Below, piece by piece: positions 1 through 9,224 of a DNA stretch of 64,000 nucleotides. This DNA comes from Spirochaetales bacterium. Its GTDB lineage: Bacteria; Spirochaetota; Spirochaetia; SZUA-6; JAFGRV01. The notes beneath the pieces were generated by a model. It ran no database searches. It worked only from the letters and a program-made list of their open reading frames with translations, and had not been told where the DNA came from. Location: the NCBI GenBank assembly GCA_016930085.1, contig JAFGHO010000124.1, positions 1 to 64,000 on the forward strand. The letters run 5' to 3'. Numbering within the stretch: the first letter of the stretch is position 1; every line of letters begins with the position of its first letter. Both the position numbers and the translations under genes were made by a program.

Positions 1-1435
<1,435 letters not shown>

Positions 1436-1469
1436 TTTACACAAAAGCTTGAGTTTAAAAGCGGGAATC

Positions 1470-1501
1470 GTTAAACCCCGAGTGGGTACATAAATTGAAA
1501 A
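1470..1501 (+). repeat. Decayed trailer-end CRISPR repeat
   Basis: A 32-base segment lies exactly one spacer length (34 bp) beyond the last good repeat. It matches the repeat at 21 of 32 positions, keeping the CCCCG core, GTGGG and ATTGAAA. Most differences are C to T or G to A changes. It is the leader-distal, oldest end of the array, and 1436-1469 would be a fossil spacer. The stretch from 1502 to the MutS-like gene shows no convincing gene. Confidence 0.75.
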
Positions 1502-1671
1502 ATGGGAGACTTGAATACCATGGGCATGAAATATCGTCGCATTCCGCGTAGATATATAATGAGGACAACTTTACTTTAAAATATTCAAATGGAGCTGCGA
1601 ATCCTCGAATAAATACCATACCCCCGAACTTTTCCATAGTAACCGTCTCGTCATTTCATCCCACCACCCCC

Positions 1672-3441
1672 TCAATCCGTTTCCATCCTACCGTCCGCCG
1701 CTGTATCGTCCAATATCCCGCGCCTGACAAAAAGCTCCTTCAGCTGATCGAATCCTATTCCGTACTTCGAGGCTATTTCCATGGCGTAGCTGCTGCCTTC
1801 GGGGGGTCCCTTCACGATCTTGAATGTTCGTAAGATGTTATTCGCTTCCTTTTTTTCGGCGACGGCGATCATGCTCACGACGTTGCTTTTCCCTTCTATG
1901 GAATTATTGATCTCTTCCGCGGCGATTCCGAGTTCGTGAAGATGGGTCGCGTAGACGACATGAGCTCCCAGGACTCTCAATATCCTGACGATATCGCGGG
2001 CGATAAAAAAACTCTCTCCCGCGTTCGTGCTCGAAAAAGATTCGTTCAACAGGAGCAGGCTGTATCCCGTCACGCCGGATACAATTTCATAAAAGCGTTT
2101 GGCTTCATCGCCGAGCCTCCCCGTCCCCTTGTCCACCTTTTCCTCGATCGGGAAGTGCGTATAAATGCTTTCGACGGGACTAATCTCCGCCCGCGTTCCG
2201 GGCACGTACAGGCCGGTCTGGGCGAACACCTGGGCTATCCCGATCCCCTGCGTGTAGGTCGTTTTTCCGCCCCGGTTCGGGCCCGTCAGTATGATGATGC
2301 GCCCGTCCGGGCCGAATGAAACGTCATTTGTAATAACGGAGGATTTCAAATCGGTCTTCCCGCTATTAACGGGAAAACCAAGCGCCAATCCCATATTATA
2401 ACTCTCATTGATGACGCATTTCTTTTCGTCTTTTTCGAAAATTACGGGCCTGCACATCGGCAGACCGGCTTCCTTCATTCTTTGTATGAGATTAACCGCC
2501 CCCAGATAAAAGAAAAACTCTTTTTTCAATCCGGCAAACTGATCGCCCCGTATCGACACGAATTTTCTCAACGATTTTACGATCGGAATACTGATCTTTT
2601 TTATCAAGACCGATATATCGCGGAAAAGCGGAACGAGTGTCGGATTGACCTGGTAACCGTGCAGCTCTGGGTTGACGAACATTGTCTTCCCGTCCCAATG
2701 AATGTGTTTTCTGGGAGGGGTGTGCAGCTGCGCGATTCCTTCGTATTCATCGACACTCGATCCGAAGAGTTTTTTGAAAATACTTTTATTCCCTGTATAT
2801 CTTTTTTGATTGATCGAGAGCAATGTCGCTTCGACGGGAAGCAGATCGTTGTTCAGGTTGACACCGATGGAAAAACTCCGAACCCCCCTGATATCCGAAA
2901 GAATTCCGGGTAATTCCCGCAGCAGGTTCTTGTATACTTCATCGTCGACGATATCGTTTATATAGGTCTGCAATGCGGCGAGCCCCGCGGACGTAAAAGC
3001 GTGTTCGAGTGAGGTGAATGTGTCATGGAATTTCCGCACACAGAATATGTATCCTTCAAGTTCGCTCAACCGGGATGTCAGAGAGTACAATTCGACGTTT
3101 TTTTTATCGGCCTGAACCACCGGTTTCCTCCCGGCAAACACATCGAGCATCGGGAGGAGTTCCATAATGACCGCAACAAAGGACGGATTTCGCAGCAAAT
3201 CATCCAGAATATCCAGCCGGTATTCGATGACATGGTTATCGAGACAGATGTGTTTAAAAACGGCTTCAATTTCGTTCCGATGTTGGGGAATGACGGCTAA
3301 TTCGGAAATAATGCGGGGAAGATCGAGGTCATTGAATGTCTGGGGGGTTATCGTGAAAGTATCCGAATCGCGGCTTCGTCCGTCCGGCCACAATAAGGAA
3401 AAATATTTCCGTTTATTGTCGTCAGGTGATGGATTGTTCAT
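1672..3441 (-). CDS. MutS-related ATPase (MutS core/ATPase domains only)
   Basis: A 589-residue protein with the MutS-type ATPase module at its C-terminus. The Walker A GPNRGGKTT is near residues 385-393. A modified Walker B (LLLLNESFSST) near 460-472 has Asn where MutS normally has Asp, with the following Glu kept. A YATHLHELG segment follows. The N-terminal half resembles the helical lever/core region, and the mismatch-recognition domain I of classical MutS (about 850 residues) is absent. The start is supported by AAAGGAT upstream of the ATG. Family knowledge says such short MutS homologues are DNA-binding or recombination-linked ATPases of uncertain role, not proven mismatch-repair proteins. 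It is transcribed towards the CRISPR array, which is probably coincidental. Confidence 0.85.
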   Translation of the reverse strand: MNNPSPDDNKRKYFSLLWPDGRSRDSDTFTITPQTFNDLDLPRIISELAVIPQHRNEIEAVFKHICLDNHVIEYRLDILDDLLRNPSFVAVIMELLPMLDVFAGRKPVVQADKKNVELYSLTSRLSELEGYIFCVRKFHDTFTSLEHAFTSAGLAALQTYINDIVDDEVYKNLLRELPGILSDIRGVRSFSIGVNLNNDLLPVEATLLSINQKRYTGNKSIFKKLFGSSVDEYEGIAQLHTPPRKHIHWDGKTMFVNPELHGYQVNPTLVPLFRDISVLIKKISIPIVKSLRKFVSIRGDQFAGLKKEFFFYLGAVNLIQRMKEAGLPMCRPVIFEKDEKKCVINESYNMGLALGFPVNSGKTDLKSSVITNDVSFGPDGRIIILTGPNRGGKTTYTQGIGIAQVFAQTGLYVPGTRAEISPVESIYTHFPIEEKVDKGTGRLGDEAKRFYEIVSGVTGYSLLLLNESFSSTNAGESFFIARDIVRILRVLGAHVVYATHLHELGIAAEEINNSIEGKSNVVSMIAVAEKKEANNILRTFKIVKGPPEGSSYAMEIASKYGIGFDQLKELFVRRGILDDTAADGRMETD

Positions 3442-3550
3442 GTATGTATCCTTTCATTAATTATATTAACCCCTTTTTATTGATTAGTTACCGTCCGGAG
3501 AATACTTAAAAAGTACCGCAAAGAGCCGGTACAACTCCGATAAATGCGGA

Positions 3551-4195
3551 TTAATGATCCGCGAATACCCCGTATTTACTCATAATGGCTTCAGAAATCG
3601 ATTTCATTTCCTCCAATGAGACATCGGGTTCTCTATATATGAGTACCAGTACCGTCATGCCGTAATCATAGTGCTTGTTTATTTTCACGTAACGCGTATA
3701 TTTGTCCCGTATTTCGGGAAAAATATATTCACAGACAAGCTTTTTTCCGCTGAAATTCATTGTAACATCCCTGTAGCCCGATATATGCTTGAATTCACTA
3801 TTGTTGAAGTCAAAACACAGATAGACCGACGACGCCGACCATAGGGGAGACAAAAGGTAAATATATGCCGGTTTTTCCTTGTGTTTGAGAATGACGCCGT
3901 CCCGTACCTCCGAAGCGATCACATACATCGATGCGGGAACGAAGATCTGAAAATAGTCTTTTTTGTATATGCCGTCTTCAGGTAATGCTTCTTTATTTTC
4001 AGCATTAAAATTTTTTATATCAAGGGTAAATATATCCTTTATTTCATCGTCATGATTATGTATAAAAGCGTGTTGAGCGTAATCGGATATACGCTTTTCT
4101 ATGGATGTTTTTCCCGTATCGATTTTCCCGCCCGCCGGTTTGGCGCATGAAGAGAACAAGACGGTGAAGATAATAAAATATACAAGATGTTTCAT
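3551..4195 (-). CDS. Putative lipoprotein, unknown function
   Basis: A 214-residue protein from the ATG at 4195. I chose this start because it places a signal peptide (MKHLVYFIIFTVLFSSC) at the N-terminus. A longer reading frame adds 44 residues with no signal. The lipobox-like FSSC suggests lipidation at Cys17. The mature part is mixed alpha/beta with several Tyr and Asp residues (IYLLSPLWSASSVYLCFDF). I recognise no family. It is the last gene of the minus-strand block and is separated from the next upstream gene by 275 bases in which I see no gene. Confidence 0.7.
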   Translation of the reverse strand: MKHLVYFIIFTVLFSSCAKPAGGKIDTGKTSIEKRISDYAQHAFIHNHDDEIKDIFTLDIKNFNAENKEALPEDGIYKKDYFQIFVPASMYVIASEVRDGVILKHKEKPAYIYLLSPLWSASSVYLCFDFNNSEFKHISGYRDVTMNFSGKKLVCEYIFPEIRDKYTRYVKINKHYDYGMTVLVLIYREPDVSLEEMKSISEAIMSKYGVFADH

Positions 4196-4470
4196 GATTG
4201 TATCTCCCCGTGTCATTATATCACCTTGTGAATTGTCTTGAAAAGTATTTTTACCGTGATTCGGCCCGGGGTAGTCCGGAATCACAATGATAAATTTTAT
4301 ATCGAGGTATTTCATTAACGCCCCCAATCAAAGGTTTGGGTTTCTCAATATATTTTATGGGCTTGATATCGCGCCTGATGGTTCGCGGGGACGCGGTGTT
4401 CTCCGGAGGCCAGTCCATGGGTGTCGCCGGGTGAAACCGTATATCCGCGGGCAACCGCTGTTACGGAAAT

Positions 4471-4932
4471 CTATGAGCCTGATATTTTTCCTGTCATTGT
4501 TTCAATTTTGACTTTGAGAACCGCGACTTTTTCGACGGCGGCTTCAGGAATATCCCAATTCGTATTTTCCGTAATCTGCCTCATAATGATTTTTAGTCCC
4601 TCGATCTTTTTTTCGTTCTCAATGACATTATGAATTGTTCCTTGACAAATGACCGACCTGAACTTCGTGCCGGAATCACACGCTTTTTCCGATGTGACAA
4701 CATCTATCGAATCCGTAATTTCAACGCATACGTTGTTATTAACGTGCAACAAGTCGATTTTCTTTCCTTCCAATGCAGAATGCACGAAAATCTCATTTCC
4801 CTCATAACCATAGTTCATGGGAATAATATAAGGCCGTTCACCGTCGACAAAAGCTATTCTGCAAATCGAATTTTTTTTCAGGATATCTTCTAATAATCTT
4901 TGGTCCGTTATTTGTTTGTCTTTTCTTCTCAT
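4471..4932 (-). CDS. Pyridoxamine 5'-phosphate oxidase-like flavoprotein (NimA-type)
   Basis: A 153-residue protein with the split-barrel FMN-binding pattern of the PNPOx-like/NimA family. It has an N-terminal helix, then CRIAFVDGERPYIIPMNYGYEGNEIFVHSA, with the basic and aromatic spacing typical of NimA homologues, and a following GKKIDLLHVNNNVCVEI strand. (Segments: ICRIAFVDGERPYIIP and MNYGYEGNEIFVHSA.) Family members are small cytosolic flavoproteins; some reduce nitroimidazoles, most are uncharacterised. It lies 54 bases downstream of the adenylyltransferase gene on the same strand and probably shares its transcript. Substrate cannot be told from sequence. Confidence 0.82.
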   Translation of the reverse strand: MRRKDKQITDQRLLEDILKKNSICRIAFVDGERPYIIPMNYGYEGNEIFVHSALEGKKIDLLHVNNNVCVEITDSIDVVTSEKACDSGTKFRSVICQGTIHNVIENEKKIEGLKIIMRQITENTNWDIPEAAVEKVAVLKVKIETMTGKISGS

Positions 4933-4986
4933 AATGTAAAATTATCGATAAATACGCTTTACGTATCTATATACTCCTTATATACG

Positions 4987-5868
4987 TCAATAGATGCTCT
5001 TCGCATTTTCCGGCAGATTTCTGACATGATTCAAAAAAGACAGCACTTTTGAGTTTTTTTCTGCAGGAAAATCAAAATTATATTCTCGGGCGACGAACCC
5101 GGCGGTTTGTTTGAAAAAATCATGGAAGACGAATAACGAATCCCATAGATCGTCATAATCGGAACCGGCATATGTTCCTACATATGCTTCCCATTTCTCC
5201 GGTTCGAGAAATCGCTGAATATACTTGCCTTTTGATCCGATTGACTTTTCAAATCCGGTCTTGATCCCGATTTCCCAGGACAACATCATCACGACCGGTT
5301 CACGCAGCCACCCCTCTATATAAAATTTCAGCAACGGCAGTTTTTTTCTCCATATCGTTTTCGGAATGTGTGACCCCAAAGCAAAATAAAAAGCATTACA
5401 GCAGCCGGAATAAAGATCCTTTGTCGGAGGTGAAATGAAGTAGCTTTTTTCACTCGGCGGAGGAAGATGCTTGCAGAGACCGTCCTTGTCGAGAAGAACA
5501 AGGGTCAAACTGTCGTTTACATGATTCTTCAATGTATCAATATGAAAGAATGAAAGATCCAGCCGGTTTCCATCCAATAATTGTATATTGTAATTGTGGC
5601 AACTGCCGTCGGCTTCAGCCGGCGGCCAGGGTCCCGTATTGGGCTGTTCGACTACCATCATTTCGCCAAACCGGAATACAATGTCATTTTCATTCCCGAA
5701 TGGCTCGATATCAGTCACATAACATGAAACATCATAATCCTGAAAAATGTCTTTTTCGGCATCCGGATTCGCCCTCGACCCGTTCAATATGACGACGCGT
5801 ATTTTTGCATCTGAACCTGCAAAATCCATTATCAAGGTAAACATTTCTTTTTCGGTTTTTGTCTTCAT
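4987..5868 (-). CDS. Aminoglycoside 6-adenylyltransferase-like protein (ANT(6) family)
   Basis: A 293-residue protein matching the ANT(6)/AadE family in length and motif order. It has VVILNGSRANPDAEKDIFQDYDVSCYV near the N-terminus, containing the nucleotidyltransferase GSRA and D-x-D catalytic pattern. (Segments: VVILNGSRANPDAEKD and IFQDYDVSCYV.) LDLSFFHID follows about 80 residues later. Characterised members adenylate streptomycin, but many chromosomal homologues have no proven drug activity. It sits 23 bases downstream of the RibD-like gene and upstream of the NimA-like gene, so the three form a likely operon of detoxification-type enzymes. Confidence 0.88.
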   Translation of the reverse strand: MKTKTEKEMFTLIMDFAGSDAKIRVVILNGSRANPDAEKDIFQDYDVSCYVTDIEPFGNENDIVFRFGEMMVVEQPNTGPWPPAEADGSCHNYNIQLLDGNRLDLSFFHIDTLKNHVNDSLTLVLLDKDGLCKHLPPPSEKSYFISPPTKDLYSGCCNAFYFALGSHIPKTIWRKKLPLLKFYIEGWLREPVVMMLSWEIGIKTGFEKSIGSKGKYIQRFLEPEKWEAYVGTYAGSDYDDLWDSLFVFHDFFKQTAGFVAREYNFDFPAEKNSKVLSFLNHVRNLPENAKSIY

Positions 5869-5891
5869 TTATAATTCCGATTCGGTTTTCA

Positions 5892-6545
5892 TTACTGCTG
5901 TTTGCCGTTTTTGATTTTATATCTGATCCAGATATAATTGTTTTCCAACATCTCCGTTTTAATGAGTTCCAGGTTGATAACGTCTTCGAAAGATGTCAAA
6001 TCCTCAGCCGTAAATATAGTTTTCGGAGATTCGCCGCCCGTCAATTGAGGCGCAACAACAATACTTAACTCCTCGACGAGCCGTTGTCTCAATAAGACAC
6101 CGGCCAGAATACCGCCGCTGTCGATTCTGATCGTATTAATATTAAATTTATTATATATCTCTTCCAGTGCGTGTTTTAAATCCACTTTCGTTTTGCCGGA
6201 GATTATGAAATTAATATTTTCTTTTTCCAGCAGTTTTACATATGCAGCCGGTGTGGTTTCGGAACACAGGACGATAGGAGTGCTGTTCCACCACGCCTGA
6301 TTTTTTATTATATCCCAGTTCTTTATTTTGCCGTTACTATCCACGACAATTAAATATTGATCGTCCATTTTCTTGATATCTTTTTCCGGAGACATTTCCG
6401 CCTTCAGCATCGTAGTGCTGCCGGAGATCATCGCGTCGAATTTCCGGTCCGATATGATTCTGTAATACAGAAAATCATCCGGTTTTAGCCAGTCAATCCT
6501 CCCGTCGATACTGCTTTCAATGTGATAGACTATTTTTGGTAACAT
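5892..6545 (-). CDS. RibD C-terminal/dihydrofolate reductase-like reductase
   Basis: A 217-residue protein with the DHFR-like fold signature of RibD C-terminal domains. HIESSIDGRIDW lies at the N-terminus, ISGSTTM and LIVVDSNGKI in the first half, and IRIDSGGILAGVLLRQRLV followed by VAPQLTGGESPKTIF near the C-terminus. The deaminase half of bifunctional RibD is absent, so it is the stand-alone type, an NADPH-dependent reductase of unknown substrate. It heads the short operon with the adenylyltransferase and NimA-like genes. It need not be a trimethoprim-resistant DHFR; the family assignment stops at the fold. Confidence 0.85.
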   Translation of the reverse strand: MLPKIVYHIESSIDGRIDWLKPDDFLYYRIISDRKFDAMISGSTTMLKAEMSPEKDIKKMDDQYLIVVDSNGKIKNWDIIKNQAWWNSTPIVLCSETTPAAYVKLLEKENINFIISGKTKVDLKHALEEIYNKFNINTIRIDSGGILAGVLLRQRLVEELSIVVAPQLTGGESPKTIFTAEDLTSFEDVINLELIKTEMLENNYIWIRYKIKNGKQQ

Positions 6546-6646
6546 TGTTGCTCCTTTTTAATGTAATTGCTAATAATATTCAAATGGCTGGTTATGTTTT
6601 CCCAGCCTTGCGGCGAAGCCTGGAAGTCTATGTTACACTTCATCAT

Positions 6647-7405
6647 TTAACCGGGGCGTCTTTTAAATATCCGTCCTGACCAGCTTACATCATCGATATA
6701 GACCGTCATACCCCCGGCAACTTCACAAACCGCATTTGTGGTTTCTGTAGGACTGCCGTCTTCATAAAAAACCAACGTATCATCGACATAAACTGAATAG
6801 TTATGTTTTCTCAAAATTACCTTTACCCTATACCATTGATCGGCGGTGAGAATTACATTTAAATCAATGTCCTCTCCCTGTGTTTGGCTTTCTATGTGTG
6901 CTTTCAAACCGGGTGAAATACCGAAGGTCGATCTGTCGTCGAATGAGTTTCCATAGTAACGAAAAGTCAAAGCAGTCCACCCTTCCGCATATTCAACCAG
7001 TTTCAACCTATAGTCCAATTCATATTCCCAATCCGTTCTCAATGGTCTTTCATTGGGGCCGCCATGAAAACTAAAACCCGAATAATGCGGGTGATTTTCT
7101 TCCGGAATGAAAATATCCGATGAAGATATTAATTTTAAAACCATATTGCCGTTGTCATCAATGGCTTGCGGTTTATAATCCGAATCCGACTGCCAAGACT
7201 GTATGGTTGTGGGGATTTTTCCTGATTCAAACGATTCATCCAAAAGAACCGGAACGGTGTTTTTTTCCGGTTCTGTATCGGCTTTTATTCGTTGAATCGA
7301 ATTGCAGCCGCCGGGTAGTATAATAAATGAGATAATTATCAATGCAAACAATATGGCTGAACATCCAATAGCCGATCCGGCGAGAGAGTTAGATAATCGT
7401 TTCAT
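6647..7405 (-). CDS. Lipoprotein/membrane-anchored protein with jelly-roll lectin-like domain
   Basis: A 252-residue protein with a hydrophobic N-terminal segment (about residues 15-34) ending in LPGGC, consistent with a lipoprotein or membrane anchor. From about residue 50 it has the concanavalin-like beta-sandwich pattern seen in domains that bind or cleave sugars: FESGKIP near the start, LTADQWYRVKVILRKHNYSV and DDTLVFYEDGS, and a final YIDDVSWSG. Such domains are common carbohydrate-binding or 3-keto-glycoside hydrolase-like modules. I see no catalytic signature. A 101-base gap with an imperfect hairpin (about 6599-6625) separates it from the RibD-like gene. Confidence 0.7.
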   Translation of the reverse strand: MKRLSNSLAGSAIGCSAILFALIIISFIILPGGCNSIQRIKADTEPEKNTVPVLLDESFESGKIPTTIQSWQSDSDYKPQAIDDNGNMVLKLISSSDIFIPEENHPHYSGFSFHGGPNERPLRTDWEYELDYRLKLVEYAEGWTALTFRYYGNSFDDRSTFGISPGLKAHIESQTQGEDIDLNVILTADQWYRVKVILRKHNYSVYVDDTLVFYEDGSPTETTNAVCEVAGGMTVYIDDVSWSGRIFKRRPG

Positions 7406-8362
7406 GATTCAGTTCCTCCTGTCATAAAAAAATGATAGAATAAAACGATCCGATTTGCAAGGGCAGTGTCGATCAATGTTCGTAATTCAATGTACGGGAC
7501 GCCGATTTTCATCACGAGTCACCTTTATTGAACTTTATTATATTACCACAAAATTTGGCAATAGAATGACGCATAACGTCCTGTAGCTTGACACCGGAGT
7601 GAAGCGTGGGAAATCCGGGCGGAGGGTTATTCTACGCCCGAAGCAGTCAACGCTCTGTTGAATCTATGGCAAAACCCGGCCGAACAGAATACACAATCAT
7701 ATATGTCATACACAATAGACTCCATTTGAGGATACACCAATTCAAACAATCCGAAAAACAACTTATACTCGGGACTCATCAAGAATTTCACCCTTTATTC
7801 CATTCTTTCAAATCTATCCTGACTATATACCATGCATACAGGAAATTAATTCAGTATCCGCAAATAAACGTAAAAAATGATATCGTTTATTACGAAAACT
7901 GCTTTCTCTGCATGAAAATGAATGACGCCGATAATGCATTAATGAAAGCTATCTGAATTAACCCCGTCACTCCCGTAAAAATTCTTCTCTTCCTACCGCC
8001 CTCCGTGTCGCGCCTGCGGCAGTCCAACAATAGAACCGCGCTTCCGTCCGTTCATCCTCAGTCACCATAAAAGCCTTCTCTGTGTGCCCTGTGAACTCTG
8101 TGTGAAACAATATTTATTAAAGGTCTCACACAGGGCCCGCAGAGAACACAGAGAAAGAAATTATTTCCTCTTCCTCTGCCCTCTCGTCTCCCGGGCGCCG
8201 CTGAAACTGGCTGCCCGGGTCCTTCCTGTTGAAAAAGGATTGTGGTAATCCTTTTTTCAATATAACTCGTTTTGAAAAAAAACAATACCCAGGCTGTAAA
8301 TAACATCTCCTGCATGAAACCGAATCGTTCGCCGATGGGGGATAGCGGTTCCCGGCGGCGCG
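7406..8362. other. Gene-poor stretch
   Basis: About 950 bases without a supported gene. A 116-codon plus-strand frame at 7606-7956 lacks a convincing ribosome-binding site and looks non-coding in composition. A possible recombination-site-like pair (ATTCAAC and GTTATGC on the minus strand, about 7570-7665) was considered and rejected. The right part holds the palindromic repeat at 8076-8155. Confidence 0.5.
8076..8155. repeat. Dispersed palindromic intergenic repeat
   Basis: The left arm begins TTCTCTGTGT and ends CTCTGTGTGA. The right arm, read on the other strand, begins TTCTCTGTGT and ends CCCTGTGTGA, with an AT-rich centre. The whole is an imperfect inverted repeat of about 80 bp. Elements of this CTCTGTG composition are familiar as dispersed intergenic repeats in many bacterial genomes and give rise to spurious protein predictions. 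Only one copy is seen here. Confidence 0.55.
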
Positions 8363-8917
8363 TTACAGCCCCCAGGGATAGTAATCCCGCTTGAGGCAAT
8401 ACATTCCGGTTTGAGATATGCCGCAGTCGATGCTTGCTTCGAGGGGGTCGTCCCGGACATAGAGTCCCTTGATTGTTATGTGATATACTCCCGGAGAGAG
8501 GTCCGTTATTTCATAATCGGTGTCGAACAGACAGAGACAGTCGCAGTATCCCTCGGTTTCCGCTTCCGTTATGATGATGCCGTTATTCTCGATCGTTACT
8601 TCGGAAACGATTTTACCCGGACAGCAGTTGAAACACGCGTTCGCATGGGTAAGGGCAAGCGTGTTGCTTTCGCCATCGTACCGATAGACGATGCAGTCAG
8701 CGCCGGACGATACCGTTTCGGGTTCCGTCTTTTCATCAAAGGTTTTACAGCCATTGCTTTCCGTGAGTCTTCCGGCGGCCGCCGGTGCCTTTCCGGTGTC
8801 GGTACAGCCGGATATTAAGAACAGGGTTGTTACGGCGCTCGATAACAGTAACGTTCGCATCAAAGACGCCCGGCTTTTTTGCTTGATTTTTCTTTTTATT
8901 GCGGTAGAACCTGACAT
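8363..8917 (-). CDS. Cysteine-rich lipoprotein, unknown function
   Basis: A 184-residue protein from the ATG at 8917, chosen because AGGGGGT lies about 10 bases upstream. A longer frame to 8995 adds residues without signal character. After a basic stretch comes a hydrophobic signal (LLLSSAVTTLFLISGC) with a lipobox, so lipidation is likely. The mature part has clustered cysteines (NACFNCCPG, GYCDCLCLFD, IDCGI), suggesting disulfides in the envelope or a metal site, and a DLSPGVYHITIKGL strand resembling a beta-sandwich end. I recognise no named family. Confidence 0.7.
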   Translation of the reverse strand: MSGSTAIKRKIKQKSRASLMRTLLLSSAVTTLFLISGCTDTGKAPAAAGRLTESNGCKTFDEKTEPETVSSGADCIVYRYDGESNTLALTHANACFNCCPGKIVSEVTIENNGIIITEAETEGYCDCLCLFDTDYEITDLSPGVYHITIKGLYVRDDPLEASIDCGISQTGMYCLKRDYYPWGL

Positions 8918-9092
8918 AAGCTTGTTACCCCCTGAACGTCCCGGATGAGACGCTACTATTATCGTCCGCTTTACGAACGTATATTTACCTATCATATCAC
9001 GGAACGACCGTCATTGCAAGCGGCCGGGGCGGCATCGAGTGCTCCACCGGTATGCCGGGGGAATGATATTGGGCCGGATCGTCCGGTCTTAC

Positions 9093-9121
9093 TTGATTTT
9101 TCTGATATAATATGGTATGAT
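9093..9121 (+). promoter_or_regulatory. Sigma-70-type promoter
   Basis: TTGATT at 9093-9098, a 17-base spacer and TATGAT at 9116-9121. It lies about 100 bases upstream of the first PEGA gene and is in position to transcribe the tandem PEGA/FG-GAP cluster. Confidence 0.5.
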
Positions 9122-9224
9122 TTTCCGTTAAAAAAGGAGTTATTTTCCCGGATGATAAAAATATGGAAAGACCGATGCTTCGGCACGTCGAACCGGGGGG
9201 CGTTTGAGGCCGCCGGCTGAATGT

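Noticed and set aside
1455-1637. 60-codon minus-strand frame between the array and the MutS-like gene
   Set aside because: It runs through the decayed repeat, has no clear ribosome-binding site and no family.
7570-7665. attC-like pair (ATTCAAC and GTTATGC on the minus strand) suggesting an integron cassette
   Set aside because: The L-box spacing is asymmetric (6 versus about 10), no integrase is present and neighbouring gaps are too short for attC sites.
7606-7956. 116-codon plus-strand frame
   Set aside because: No recognisable domain, weak start context and unusual composition; not supported as a gene.
8058-8399. 113-codon minus-strand frame over the palindromic repeat
   Set aside because: Sequence such as SHRVHRAHREGF is a familiar artefact of this repeat type.
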